Source: Nannocystis punicea (GTDB lineage: Bacteria; Myxococcota_A; Polyangia; Nannocystales; Nannocystaceae). Taken from it: a stretch of DNA of 64,000 bases. The notes below the pieces were generated by a model. That model had not been told where the DNA came from and did no database searches. It worked only from the letters and a program-made list of their open reading frames with translations. Both the position numbers and the translations under genes were made by a program. The stretch is taken from contig NZ_CP114040.1 in assembly GCF_026965555.1 (NCBI RefSeq), positions 310,001-374,000 on the forward strand. Direction: 5' to 3'. This document shows positions 1 through 8,438 of this stretch, piece after piece. Each line of letters opens with the position of its first letter. Positions within the stretch are counted from its first letter, which is position 1.

Positions 1-1296
1 GAGGATCGTCGCCAGGCGGTCGCGCGGGTCGGTGATGGTGCGGGTGCCGAGGATCGCCGGGATCGCGCAGGCGTAGCCGCTGAGCAGCGGGACGAAGGCG
101 CGCCCGTGCAGGCCCACGCGCGCCATCAGGCGGTCGACCAGGAACGCCGCCCGCGCCATGTAGCCCGAGTCCTCGAGCAGCCCGAGCAGGAGGAACAGCA
201 GGGCGATCTGCGGCACGAACACCAGCACGTTGCCGGCGCCGGCCAGCACGCCCTGGGTCAGCAGGTCGGTGAACACCCCGGGCCCGAGCGCCGCGCTCAC
301 CTGGTCCGAGAGCCAGGCGATGAGCGACTCGATCGCGCCCATCAGCGGCTCGGCCCAGGTGAAGATCGAGCTGAAGATCGTCGCCATGACGACGACGAAG
401 ATCCCCAGGCCCCACACCCGGTGGGTCAGCACCCGGTCGATCGCCGCCGAGCGGCTCATCGCCGGCGCCCGCTCGCGCTGGGCCGCGGTGAAGCCGATCT
501 CGGCCAGCAGCGCGTCGACCTCGCGGTAGCGGGCGATCACCCGCGCGTGCGCGGCCGCGGTCAGGGCGGCGGCCGGGTGCGCGGCCAGGGCGGCCCGCTC
601 CTCGGCGGTCGGGCCGGCGAGGTCGAGGGTGCCCGCCGCGGCCGCAGACACCAGCCAGCGCCAGCGCGCCGCCCCGATCCCCGGCGGCGCGGGCAGGGCG
701 TCGTCGTCCGCCAGCAGCCGCGCGCGCAGCGGTGAGATGGCCTGAGGGACATGTTCGATGGAACCTAGCGCTTCGACCAGGCGAGCGATGCCCTCGCCGG
801 TGCGCGCGACCGTGGGCACGACCGGCACGCCGAGGGCGCGGGCGAGGGCGTCGGGGTCGACGGGCGTGCCGGCCTCGGCAGCGACGTCCATCATGTTGAG
901 GGCGACCACCAGCGGGCGGCCGAGCTCGAGCAGCTGGACCGCGAGGTAGAGGTTGCGGGCCAGGTTGGCGGCGTCGAGCACGAGGGCGACGACGTCGGGC
1001 GGCTCGGCCTCGGCGCCGGCGAGGCAGCGGAACGCGACGGCCTCGTCCTCGGCGATCGGGGTGAGGCTGTAGGTGCCGGGCAGGTCGAGGACGGTGATCG
1101 GTCGGCTCGGCGCGAGGCGAGCGACGACCGCGCCGGCGCGGGTCTCGACGGTGACGCCGGCGTAGTTGCCGACCTTGTGGCGCGCGCCGGTCAGCTCGTT
1201 GAAGAGGCTGGTCTTGCCGACGTTGGGGTTGCCGGCCAGCGCCACGCGCAGCGATGTCGGCCCGCGCAGCGATGTCGGCCCGCGCAGCGATGTCAC
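1..1296 (-). CDS. feoB: Ferrous iron transport protein B, C-terminus cut by window edge
   Basis: Inner-membrane Fe(II) uptake protein with an N-terminal GTPase domain. About 432 residues are visible. The G1 loop GNPNVGKT lies at residues 23-29, the G3 motif DLPG at 71-74 and the G4 motif NMMD at 134-137. The later part has the hydrophobic segments and Gate-like sequence typical of FeoB (for example LLSGYACAIPAILGTRTI near the window edge). Start is GTG at 1296-1294, overlapping the feoA stop as GTGA, so the two are translationally coupled. The first 17 residues contain three copies of TSLR separated by GP, from an 18-bp tandem repeat just before the conserved GTPase fold. A dispersed palindrome at 746-768 is translated within the linker after the GTPase domain. 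Identification is firm; the protein continues past position 1. Confidence 0.95.
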   Translation of the reverse strand, partial: MTSLRGPTSLRGPTSLRVALAGNPNVGKTSLFNELTGARHKVGNYAGVTVETRAGAVVARLAPSRPITVLDLPGTYSLTPIAEDEAVAFRCLAGAEAEPPDVVALVLDAANLARNLYLAVQLLELGRPLVVALNMMDVAAEAGTPVDPDALARALGVPVVPTVARTGEGIARLVEALGSIEHVPQAISPLRARLLADDDALPAPPGIGAARWRWLVSAAAAGTLDLAGPTAEERAALAAHPAAALTAAAHARVIARYREVDALLAEIGFTAAQRERAPAMSRSAAIDRVLTHRVWGLGIFVVVMATIFSSIFTWAEPLMGAIESLIAWLSDQVSAALGPGVFTDLLTQGVLAGAGNVLVFVPQIALLFLLLGLLEDSGYMARAAFLVDRLMARVGLHGRAFVPLLSGYACAIPAILGTRTITDPRDRLATIL

Positions 1297-1523
1297 AGCA
1301 GCACCGCCTCGATGCGCGACGCCTCGGCCTTGCGCAGTGACACGTGACAGCCGCGCACCTGCAGCTCGAGCGGGTCGCCGAACGGCGCCCGCTTGACCAG
1401 CACCACCACGGTGCCCGGCGTGAAGCCCATCTCCAGCAGACGCAGCGCCAGCGCCCCGCTGCCCCCGACGAGGGTCACGCGGGCGCGTGCGCCGAGCTCG
1501 AGCTGCGCCAGGTTGAAGGCCAC
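1293..1523 (-). CDS. feoA: Ferrous iron transport protein A
   Basis: Small SH3-like cytoplasmic partner of FeoB. The 76-residue product contains the usual FeoA pattern: LARVTLVGG-like strand, LRLLEMGFTPGT, a central VKRAPFGDPLELQVRG and a C-terminal LRKAEASRIEAVLL. An open frame extends upstream to 1745 but its extra sequence is Arg-rich and unlike FeoA, so GTG at 1523 was chosen to give the usual family length. No convincing Shine-Dalgarno sequence precedes it. The gene lies directly upstream of feoB with a GTGA overlap, the standard feoAB arrangement. Confidence 0.9.
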   Translation of the reverse strand: MAFNLAQLELGARARVTLVGGSGALALRLLEMGFTPGTVVVLVKRAPFGDPLELQVRGCHVSLRKAEASRIEAVLL

Positions 1524-1715
1524 CGTCGAGGGAGCTTGGCGCCGGCGCCCGCACGCGGTCAAGCGCGGCGTGCGACGTCCACCCGCCGCCTGCCGTTCGG
1601 GACAGGTCTGCGGGAGAGATGACCCCGAGGACAGCTCACGCCGCCGGACGATCCGCTCGGAAAACTCACGCGACCAGGCGCAAACGGGCGAGCGGGCGGG
1701 GCGGCGGCGGGCCGC

Positions 1716-1721
1716 TATGCT
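1716..1721 (+). promoter_or_regulatory. -10-like hexamer of hrpB
   Basis: TATGCT ends 8 nt before the GTG at 1730. The same spacing occurs before the genes at 7926 (TATCCT) and 19404 (TACCCT). There is no Shine-Dalgarno sequence, so a leaderless transcript starting at or near the GTG is likely. No clear -35 box is visible. Confidence 0.45.
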
Positions 1722-1729
1722 GCCCCGTC

Positions 1730-4279
1730 GTGGCGACGCGCGCACCTTCGCAGCTGCCGATCGACGAGGTCCTCGGCGACATCGTCGCGGCGCTGCAGCG
1801 CTCGCCCTGCGCGGTGATCGAGGCGCCGCCCGGGGCCGGCAAGACCACGCGCGTGCCGCTGGCGCTGCTGCAGGCCGGGCTGGCCGGCGGGCGCGAGGTG
1901 CTGGTGCTGCAGCCGCGCCGCCTGGCCGCGCGCATGACCGCCGCGCGGGTGGCAGAGAGCCTCGGCGAGCCGCTCGGCGCGACCGTCGGCTACCAGGTCC
2001 GCTTCGAGTCCGCGGTCGGCCCCGAGACGCGCCTCCGCTTCATCACCGAGGGCCTGCTCGGGCGCAAGCTGCACGCCGACCCCGAGCTGCGCGACGTCGG
2101 CGTGGTCGTGCTCGACGAGTTCCACGAGCGCCACATCGACGGCGACGTCGGGCTGGCCCTGCTGCGCAAGCTCCAGCGCGGGGCCCGGCCCGACCTGAAG
2201 ATCGTGGTCATGTCGGCGACCCTCGACGGCGCCGCGGTCACGGCCTACCTGTCCGAAGGGGCAGCCGTGGAGTGCGCCCGGATCACCAGCGTCGGCCGCA
2301 TGTTCCCGGTGGCGATCGAGCACCTCGGCGAGCCGAACGAGCTCCACTCCGGGGTGCTGCGGGCGCTGGCCAAGCTGGTCGACGAGGGGCTCGACGGCGA
2401 CGTCCTGGTGTTCCTGCCCGGGGCGCGGGAGATCGCCCGCGCCGCCGAGACTTGCGCCGGCTTCGCCGCTCACCACGGCCTGCAGGTGTTCCCGCTCCAC
2501 GGCGAGCTGCCGCCGGCCGAGCAGGACATGGCCGTACGGCCATGTCCCAAGAGGAAGCTGATCCTCAGCACCAACGTCGCCGAGACGTCGGTGACGATCG
2601 ACGGCATCGCCGCGGTGATCGACGGCGGCCTGGCGCGGGTCGCCGCGCACGACCCGTGGACCGGCGTCCCGACCCTGCAGCTCGGCAAGATCTCCCGCGC
2701 CTCCGCGGCCCAGCGGGCCGGGCGAGCCGGGCGCACGCGGCCGGGCCGCTGCCTGCGGCTGTACGCCCAGCACGACCACGACCGCCGGCCGGAGCACACG
2801 CCGCCGGAGATCCACCGCGTCGACCTGGCCGGCCCGCTGCTCGACCTGCACGCGTTCGGGGTCGCCGACCCGGCCGCGTTCGCGTGGTTCGAGGCCCCGC
2901 CGGCGGCGGCGCTGCAGGCCGGCGAGGCGCTGCTGCGGAAGCTGGGGGCCACCGGTCCCGAAGGCCAGGTCACCGCGCTGGGCCGGCGCATGCTGGCGTT
3001 CCCGCTGCATCCGCGGCTCGGGCGGCTCCTCTGCGAGGGCGTCGATCGCGGCGTGCCGGGCCTCGCCTGCGGCGCCGCGGCGCTGCTGTCGGAGCGATCG
3101 ATCCGCCCGTCCGGCGCCCAGGCCTCGTGCGACGCCGACGCCGACGTCCTGGTCGACCTCGCCGACCTCGAGAAGCTGCGGCGCCGCGGCGACGAGCGCG
3201 GCCTGCTCGCCGGTCCGGCCCGCCGCGCGCTGCAGGTCCGCGACCAGCTGCTGCGCGCGTTGCCGCCGGACGCGAGGGACAGGTCCAAAGAGCTAGGTAT
3301 CAAAGAACAGGAACGAGAGGACAGGCTGCGCATGGCCCTGCTGGCGGCCTTCCCCGAGCGGGTGGCGCAGGCGCGCGAGGACGTCGGCGGCTTCCGGGCG
3401 CTGGCCCTGGCCGGGGGCGGGGCGGCGCGCCTGGGGCCGGGGTCGGTGGTGCGCACGGCCCCGTGGCTGCTGGCGCTGGAGGTCGAGCAGCGGCGCGAGG
3501 CCGACCGCGGGGCGCAGGTGCTGGTGCGCAGCGCCTGCGCGATCGAGCCGGAGTGGCTGATCGATCAGCTCCTCGACGAGATCGAGGAGCGCGACGAGCT
3601 GCAGTGGAACGCGGCCCGCGAGCGGGTCGAGGGGGCGCGCGAGCTGCGGTACATGGGCCTTTTGCTCGAGCGCACGACCAGCGCGCGGCTGCCGCCCGCG
3701 GCCAGCGAGCTGCTGCGCACGCAGGCGCAGGCGGCCGGGCCCGAGCGGTTCGTGGGCGACCCGGATGCTTTGCGCGGGCTGATGGCGCGCTCGGCGTTCG
3801 TGGCGGCGCACGTGCCCGGGGCGCCGGTGATCACCGAGGCGGTCGCGCGCGAGGTGCTGGCCGAGCTGTGCGAGGGCCGGACCAGCTTCGCCGAGCTGCG
3901 GGCGGCCGACCTGTTCGGCCAGCTGCTCGCGCGCGTGGCGGGAGGCGGCGGGCTCGAGCGCCTGGCCCCGACGCACGTGCAGCTGCCGGGAGGTCGCCGC
4001 GCCGCGGTCCACTACGAGCCCGACAAGCCGCCGTGGCTGGCCTCGCGCCTGCAAGACTTCTTCGGCATGAGCCGCGGGCCCCACATCGCCGGCGGCAAGG
4101 TCCCGCTGGTGCTTCACCTCCTGGCCCCCAACGGCCGCGCCGAGCAGGTCACCACCGACCTCGCCGGCTTCTGGGACCGCCACTACCCCGAGGTCCGCAA
4201 GGCGCTGATGCGCCGCTACCCCCGCCACTCGTGGCCGGAAGACCCACGGACCGCGGCGCCGCCGACGCCCCGCAGGTAG
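1730..4279 (+). CDS. hrpB: ATP-dependent helicase HrpB (DEAH/DExH family)
   Basis: Large superfamily 2 helicase of the HrpB type, an RNA helicase-like protein whose substrate is poorly defined. Motifs in order: Walker A PPGAGKTT (33-40), DEFH box (about 128-131) followed by ERH, SAT (about 161-163), and motif VI QRAGRAGR (about 328). The C-terminal third matches the HrpB-specific region. Length from GTG 1730 is 849 aa, close to the usual 800-850. An ATG at 1619 is in frame but adds a 37-residue Arg/Gly-rich leader; the TATGCT hexamer 8 nt before 1730 supports the later start. Dispersed palindromes are translated in frame at 2247-2264, 2524-2547 (a perfect 24-bp palindrome, encoding DMAVRPCPKR in a surface loop before the TN.AETS motif) and 3276-3325, where the family usually has variable sequence. 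Confidence 0.93.
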   Translation: MATRAPSQLPIDEVLGDIVAALQRSPCAVIEAPPGAGKTTRVPLALLQAGLAGGREVLVLQPRRLAARMTAARVAESLGEPLGATVGYQVRFESAVGPETRLRFITEGLLGRKLHADPELRDVGVVVLDEFHERHIDGDVGLALLRKLQRGARPDLKIVVMSATLDGAAVTAYLSEGAAVECARITSVGRMFPVAIEHLGEPNELHSGVLRALAKLVDEGLDGDVLVFLPGAREIARAAETCAGFAAHHGLQVFPLHGELPPAEQDMAVRPCPKRKLILSTNVAETSVTIDGIAAVIDGGLARVAAHDPWTGVPTLQLGKISRASAAQRAGRAGRTRPGRCLRLYAQHDHDRRPEHTPPEIHRVDLAGPLLDLHAFGVADPAAFAWFEAPPAAALQAGEALLRKLGATGPEGQVTALGRRMLAFPLHPRLGRLLCEGVDRGVPGLACGAAALLSERSIRPSGAQASCDADADVLVDLADLEKLRRRGDERGLLAGPARRALQVRDQLLRALPPDARDRSKELGIKEQEREDRLRMALLAAFPERVAQAREDVGGFRALALAGGGAARLGPGSVVRTAPWLLALEVEQRREADRGAQVLVRSACAIEPEWLIDQLLDEIEERDELQWNAARERVEGARELRYMGLLLERTTSARLPPAASELLRTQAQAAGPERFVGDPDALRGLMARSAFVAAHVPGAPVITEAVAREVLAELCEGRTSFAELRAADLFGQLLARVAGGGGLERLAPTHVQLPGGRRAAVHYEPDKPPWLASRLQDFFGMSRGPHIAGGKVPLVLHLLAPNGRAEQVTTDLAGFWDRHYPEVRKALMRRYPRHSWPEDPRTAAPPTPRR

Positions 4280-4290
4280 GATGCCGGGCG

Positions 4291-4490
4291 CGGGCATGTC
4301 CGTTCGGACATGTCCGAAGATATCTGTGATTCCGACGCCGACGTGTGTTCGCCCGACATCGCCGAGGGTGGCCTCCTGTGAGGACGGCTCGCCGTGTTCA
4401 TCATGTCCCTTTGGACATGTCTGAACATGCATGTCACTCCGCCGCCGACATGCGTTCGCTCGACATGTTTCAAAAGACATGTCCCTTCGG
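4291..4490. repeat. Cluster of dispersed CATGTCC-type palindromes
   Basis: The gap between hrpB and the next gene holds several copies of the dispersed palindrome. 4295-4312 reads CATGTCCGTTCGGACATG, an 8-bp stem with a TT loop. 4402-4419 reads CATGTCC-CTTT-GGACATG, a 7-bp stem. 4422-4436 and 4447-4490 carry further half-sites. The rest of 4280-4717 shows no convincing gene. The first hairpins could end hrpB transcripts but lack a T-run. Confidence 0.75.
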
Positions 4491-4717
4491 ACCGCCGAGG
4501 GGCGCGCCGGCGCGCGCGCGGCGGGGGCGGTCGCGGGGGCAGGAGAGGCGTCGTCGGACCCGCTGCGGACCGGCGCCGCAGGCCGCACCTCGCGCGGGGG
4601 GCGATCGGCCCGGCGCGACCTCGCGGCAGGGCCGGCGTGCGGCGGTCCCAGCAAGCGCGGCCTCCCGCCGGCCGGGGCCGCATGCTAAAAGCAAGCGTCG
4701 AGGGCCACAGCTCCCGC

Positions 4718-5479
4718 ATGTTGACGCTCGCCTCCTTGCTCGCCGCCATGACCATCGCCGGTGCCTTTTGGGTCGGGATCCTCGCCGCCCGGCGGCTCCG
4801 TGACTGGGGCGACCGGCGGCAGCTCACCGAGGGCGACGGCCCGCATCCGCCGCTCGCCCTCGCGGCCGCGGCCTCCGTGTCGACCACCTCCGGATCGATC
4901 CCCGGCGACCCCGTGAGCCAGAAGATCCGCGCGCGCGTCGCCCAGCGCCTCCAGGGTCGCCTCCAGCCGGCCCCCGCGCCGCGCGCCGCCCCCGACACCC
5001 CCGACGGGCCCGAGCTCACCCTCACCTCGCTGCGCCAGGGCGACGTCATCGTCGTCGAGACCGGCGACCCCAACCTCGACGGCGACTACCTGGTCGACGG
5101 CGTGGTCAACCTCAAGGAGGGCGCGACGGCCACCGTGATCGCGGTGATGACCGACGCCGACCGCCACCGCTGGCTGATCGGTTCGCCCGACCAGGAGCGG
5201 TGGCTGCTCGCCGAGCCGGTCCGCGGCCACGGCCTGTCGGGCGAGCCGCCGCGCCACATCCCGCACCAGGAGCACACCTACGCGCTCGAGCGGCGCGGTC
5301 AGGCCAGCGCCGCCGGCGTCGGCATGCACGGGCGCCCCGCGCTGCCGCGGGTCGCCACCTATGTCTACCGCGCGGCTGCCGACCGCGCGCTGTGGGTCGA
5401 GCGCTGGGGCGACCAGGTGCTGGTGGGCGCGGCCACGGCGATCCCGCAGCACGCGGTCCAGTTCCTGCCGGGGTCGTAG
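4718..5479 (+). CDS. Membrane-anchored DUF4178-like protein
   Basis: A 253-residue protein with one N-terminal hydrophobic segment (MLTLASLLAAMTIAGAFWVGIL), an Arg/Asp-rich stretch, a low-complexity linker and a C-terminal domain of about 150 residues. The domain opens with LRQGDVIVVE and contains GDYLVDGVV, RHRWLIG and ERWLLAEP, the pattern of DUF4178 (unknown function). ATG 4718 was chosen because translation begins directly at the hydrophobic segment; an in-frame ATG at 4682 and a much longer open frame from 4394 run through the palindrome cluster. An AT-rich TGCTAAAA lies 30 nt upstream of 4718. The next gene starts 3 nt after the stop, so the two are probably co-transcribed. Confidence 0.6.
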   Translation: MLTLASLLAAMTIAGAFWVGILAARRLRDWGDRRQLTEGDGPHPPLALAAAASVSTTSGSIPGDPVSQKIRARVAQRLQGRLQPAPAPRAAPDTPDGPELTLTSLRQGDVIVVETGDPNLDGDYLVDGVVNLKEGATATVIAVMTDADRHRWLIGSPDQERWLLAEPVRGHGLSGEPPRHIPHQEHTYALERRGQASAAGVGMHGRPALPRVATYVYRAAADRALWVERWGDQVLVGAATAIPQHAVQFLPGS

Positions 5480-5482
5480 CGC

Positions 5483-6238
5483 TTGCCCGTCGAGCCCGCT
5501 CTCCGGTGGGTCTGCCGCCCGCCGCCCGGCGCGACGATCACCACGGTCACGATCCTGCGCTTCCCGCCGGGCCAGCGGCTGTGGGCCTTCCAGCAGATGG
5601 GCCGCGCCCGCGCCCCGCTGGCCGCCACCCCGGGCCTGGAGTTCTGGCGCCTGTGCGGCTGCGGCGGCGGCCTCGGCTTCTCCGCCCGGCCCGACCTGTC
5701 GCGCTACGCGCTGGTCGCAACCTGGTCTTCGGAGCATGTCCTCGAGGACTTCTTCGCGCGGAGCGGGCTGTTCGCCGCCTACCGCGCGCGCGCCAGCGAG
5801 GCGTGGACGGTCGCGCTGCTGACGGCGCGCGGCCGCGGCAGCTGGGGCGGGACCTGTCCGTTCGGACCTGGCCTGAAAGACCTGCCCCAAGGGCTACCCG
5901 TGGTCGCGATCACCCGCGCTCGCCTGCGCCTGCGGGGCTTCTTCAACTTCTGGGCCCGGGTGCCGGCGATCAACCGCCGGCTGGTGCGCGCGCCGGGCCT
6001 GCGGGCGGCGCTAGGGATCGGCGAGCTGCCGTGGATCCGTCCGGTCACGTTCAGCGTGTGGGACGACGCCGAGAGCCTCGAGCAGTTCGCGTGGGCCGGC
6101 TCGAACCACCAGGCGGCCGCCCGCGCGGCGCTGGCCCGCCGATGGTTCGCCGAGGACCTGTTCTTCCGCTTCGCCGCCGTCGGCGCGGCCGGCACCCTCG
6201 ACGGCCGCGAGCCGGCGTTCGCGTTCACAGCGTCTTGA
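5483..6238 (+). CDS. Spheroidene monooxygenase-like protein (CrtA family)
   Basis: About 251 residues that follow the CrtA pattern: LRFPPGQRLWAF, GLEFWRLCGCGGG.GF, YALVATW, a region around ESWTV-like EAWTV, then a second half with RGFFNFWARVPAINR, GIGELP and VTFSVWDD. CrtA enzymes oxidise acyclic carotenoids, but no other carotenoid gene is in the window, so the substrate here is unknown. Translation probably starts at TTG 5483, three nt after the DUF4178-like gene. A palindrome at 5851-5900 is translated in frame (TCPFGPGLKDLPQG) between the two halves of the protein. The last 14 nt overlap the convergent cytochrome gene. Confidence 0.7.
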   Translation: MPVEPALRWVCRPPPGATITTVTILRFPPGQRLWAFQQMGRARAPLAATPGLEFWRLCGCGGGLGFSARPDLSRYALVATWSSEHVLEDFFARSGLFAAYRARASEAWTVALLTARGRGSWGGTCPFGPGLKDLPQGLPVVAITRARLRLRGFFNFWARVPAINRRLVRAPGLRAALGIGELPWIRPVTFSVWDDAESLEQFAWAGSNHQAAARAALARRWFAEDLFFRFAAVGAAGTLDGREPAFAFTAS

Positions 6239-7841
6239 GGTACTCGAGCACCGCGCGGCGCTGCTCCGGCGTGAGGTGGTCGCCGAAGGTGTGGCCCGCG
6301 TTGCCGTGGGCGAGGATCGTCGTGTCGTAGATGAACTTGCGCTCGTCGTCGGAGGCGCCGATCTGGCCGTAGGGAGTCGCGACGAACGGCCAGCCGAGCG
6401 CGTCCTCGTCGAAGTTGGTCGAGTCGAAGTCGACCCGCTTCCAGTACTTGGGGCGCTTCGTGCTGTCGAGGACGAGCTCGATGGTGGGCACCGAGCCGTT
6501 GTGGAGGAACGGGCCGGTCGCCCACACCCCGTCGAGCGGCGGGGCCATGTAGCCCGGGAACGGGTCGGCGGGCTCCATGCGGGTGATCTGGCCGAACCAG
6601 CTCTCGTTGTACCAGTCGACCAGGTAGGGCGCGTACTTGGTGCCGCCCTCGGCGACCACCGGGTCGGTGCCGATGACGTCGAGCGGGAACAGCAGGTTGG
6701 GGTACGTGTCCTGCGCGTCGTCGGCCGCGTAGGTGCCGTGGCAGCCGGCGCAGTTGGCCAGGAACACGTCCTCGCCCTCGCTCGCCAGCGCCGCGTCGAT
6801 CGCCAGCGGGTACTTCGGCGCCTGCACCGAGCGGATGAAGGCCTGGATGTGGTGGAAGTAGGTGTCGATCTGCTCGGCCTCCTGGACCGAGTCGGTGCAC
6901 AGCGCCGAGGCCAGCATCATCGTGCCGCGGTGGTCGCCGCGGGCCATGCCGTTGTAGAACAGCGCGTGCTTCTTCTTGGCCCGCCACCACGGCGGCGGGT
7001 CGGAGGCGACGGTCATGTCGGGCAGCGGGTACTGCAGCTCGTCGAACCACTCGAGCGTGTCCTTGTCGCGGTGCGCCACCAGGGTCACTGCGATCATCTC
7101 GGCCGGGTTGGTGCCGACGGTGCGCATGACTGTCTCGGGCCCGAGCGCCTTGGTGCGGTTGAGGAAGCGCGTGAACTCCTCGAGCCCGGGGATCGGGATG
7201 TCGGGGATCCACACGTTCTGCAGCATCTGGCTGATGTCGTCGGTGAAGTCGAAGTCGGCGGTGCCGAGGCCGACGATCAGCTGGCCGTTGAACGAGCCGG
7301 CGTGGCACTGCAGGCAGTTCTGACTGACGATGTCGGCGCCGTTCTTGGTGTGGACGTTCCAGTGATACGGGACCTCGGCGTTCTTGCCGGTGCGCCCGGG
7401 CAGCGGCGGCCTGTCGGCCCAGACGCCGACGATCGGCTTGACCAGCGGCCACAGGGCCCACGGGACCCCGCACGAGACGTAGCCCCTGGTGAGCAGCGCC
7501 TCGTAGCCGAGCGCGGGGTCGCCGTCCTTCTGCGGCTCCTCCGGGATGTACACGCCCTGGTCCCACGGGCCGGGGCCGAAGCCGCCCTCGCCGGTGGTGC
7601 CGCTGCTGCTGGTGGCGTCGCTGGTGGCGTCGCCGGTGGTCGTGGTCGGCGCGGGCGCGGTGCCGCTGCCCTCGCTGCCCGGAGAGTCGCTCGCACCGCC
7701 CGAGCTCGCGTCCAGGGTTGCGCCGCCGCTGCCGTCGCCGCTGGTGTCGCCGGTGCTGCCGCTCTGGGTGCTGCCGCCGGCGTCGCCGCAGGCCGCGAAG
7801 AGGAGCGAGACGGACAACAAGCCAGGGGCGCGCCAGGACAT
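6225..7841 (-). CDS. Secreted dihaem c-type cytochrome lipoprotein
   Basis: A 538-residue exported protein. The N-terminus MSWRAPGLLSVSLLFAAC is a lipoprotein signal with lipobox FAAC, followed by about 70 residues rich in Ser, Thr and Gly. Two c-type haem sites are visible: CLQCH near residue 175 and CAGCH near 363. The C-terminal part has PPLDGVWATGPFLHNGSVPT, a segment shared by periplasmic dihaem enzymes including bacterial peroxidases and the rubber oxygenases RoxA/RoxB. Which of these it most resembles in function cannot be decided by eye. It lies alone, convergent to the CrtA-like gene with a 14-nt overlap. Confidence 0.8.
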   Translation of the reverse strand: MSWRAPGLLSVSLLFAACGDAGGSTQSGSTGDTSGDGSGGATLDASSGGASDSPGSEGSGTAPAPTTTTGDATSDATSSSGTTGEGGFGPGPWDQGVYIPEEPQKDGDPALGYEALLTRGYVSCGVPWALWPLVKPIVGVWADRPPLPGRTGKNAEVPYHWNVHTKNGADIVSQNCLQCHAGSFNGQLIVGLGTADFDFTDDISQMLQNVWIPDIPIPGLEEFTRFLNRTKALGPETVMRTVGTNPAEMIAVTLVAHRDKDTLEWFDELQYPLPDMTVASDPPPWWRAKKKHALFYNGMARGDHRGTMMLASALCTDSVQEAEQIDTYFHHIQAFIRSVQAPKYPLAIDAALASEGEDVFLANCAGCHGTYAADDAQDTYPNLLFPLDVIGTDPVVAEGGTKYAPYLVDWYNESWFGQITRMEPADPFPGYMAPPLDGVWATGPFLHNGSVPTIELVLDSTKRPKYWKRVDFDSTNFDEDALGWPFVATPYGQIGASDDERKFIYDTTILAHGNAGHTFGDHLTPEQRRAVLEYLKTL

Positions 7842-7911
7842 GTCTCCAAGCTACGACCGGGGCGCGCCGGCGGGCAAGTCCCCGCCCGACCCCACGGGCC
7901 GCGGCTTCGCC

Positions 7912-7917
7912 TATCCT
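7912..7917 (+). promoter_or_regulatory. -10-like hexamer, probable leaderless start
   Basis: TATCCT ends 8 nt before the ATG at 7926. The intervening GAGGCGCC could also act as a weak ribosome-binding site. Spacing matches the hexamers before hrpB and the gene at 19404. Confidence 0.4.
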
Positions 7918-7925
7918 GAGGCGCC

Positions 7926-8252
7926 ATGAAGTTCGGCCCCTGGTACCCGCTCGCCGAGGCCGCGGACCGCCTGCCCGCCGCGCCGGGTGTGCTGCAGGTC
8001 CGCGTGCGCGAGGGCCTCGTCCGCTACCCGCGAGGCAAGAGCGCGATGATCCACTACGCGGGCGCCGCCGACGTCTCCGGGCTCGCGGCAGCGCTGGCCG
8101 GCCGCCACCCGGGCGCGCAGTGGCTGTGCCGCGCCAGCGTCGGCCCGTGCCCCGACCCCACGGCCGCGGCCGCCGGCCTGCTGGCCGACTTCGACGAGCG
8201 CTTCGGGTCATGTCCGAAAGTACCTGGCCCTGAGGACATGATTGAAAGATAA
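7926..8252 (+). CDS. Small DUF7508-like protein
   Basis: A 108-residue soluble protein. The segment PGVLQVRVREGLVRYPRGKS followed by AMIHYAG resembles a small family distantly related to GIY-YIG-like folds, in which PGVY..R and YPRGKSA..YYG are conserved; I recall it as DUF7508, from memory only. Its function is unknown. The last 15 codons are built from a dispersed palindrome (8208-8248), giving SCPKVPGPEDMIER, so the C-terminus was probably altered by that element. It is transcribed divergently from the cytochrome gene. Confidence 0.6.
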   Translation: MKFGPWYPLAEAADRLPAAPGVLQVRVREGLVRYPRGKSAMIHYAGAADVSGLAAALAGRHPGAQWLCRASVGPCPDPTAAAAGLLADFDERFGSCPKVPGPEDMIER

Positions 8253-8438
8253 CCTCGTTCGCGCGCCCGGGACCGCGCCTGTCGCTGTCTGTCCGACCTC
8301 GCCGCACCGTGGGGCTGCGGGTCCGCAGGCGGGGAATTCGCGCGGGGTTGACCCGGGGGGCGCCCGGGTCGGATAGTCCTGGAACTTCGTCGAGTGCGCC
8401 GGTCCAAGGCGCGGATGTACCCCCCTTCGAGGTCGACC

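Noticed and set aside
1393..4329. 978-codon frame overlapping hrpB in another frame
   Set aside because: Arg/Ala/Pro-rich shadow of hrpB, without recognisable domains.
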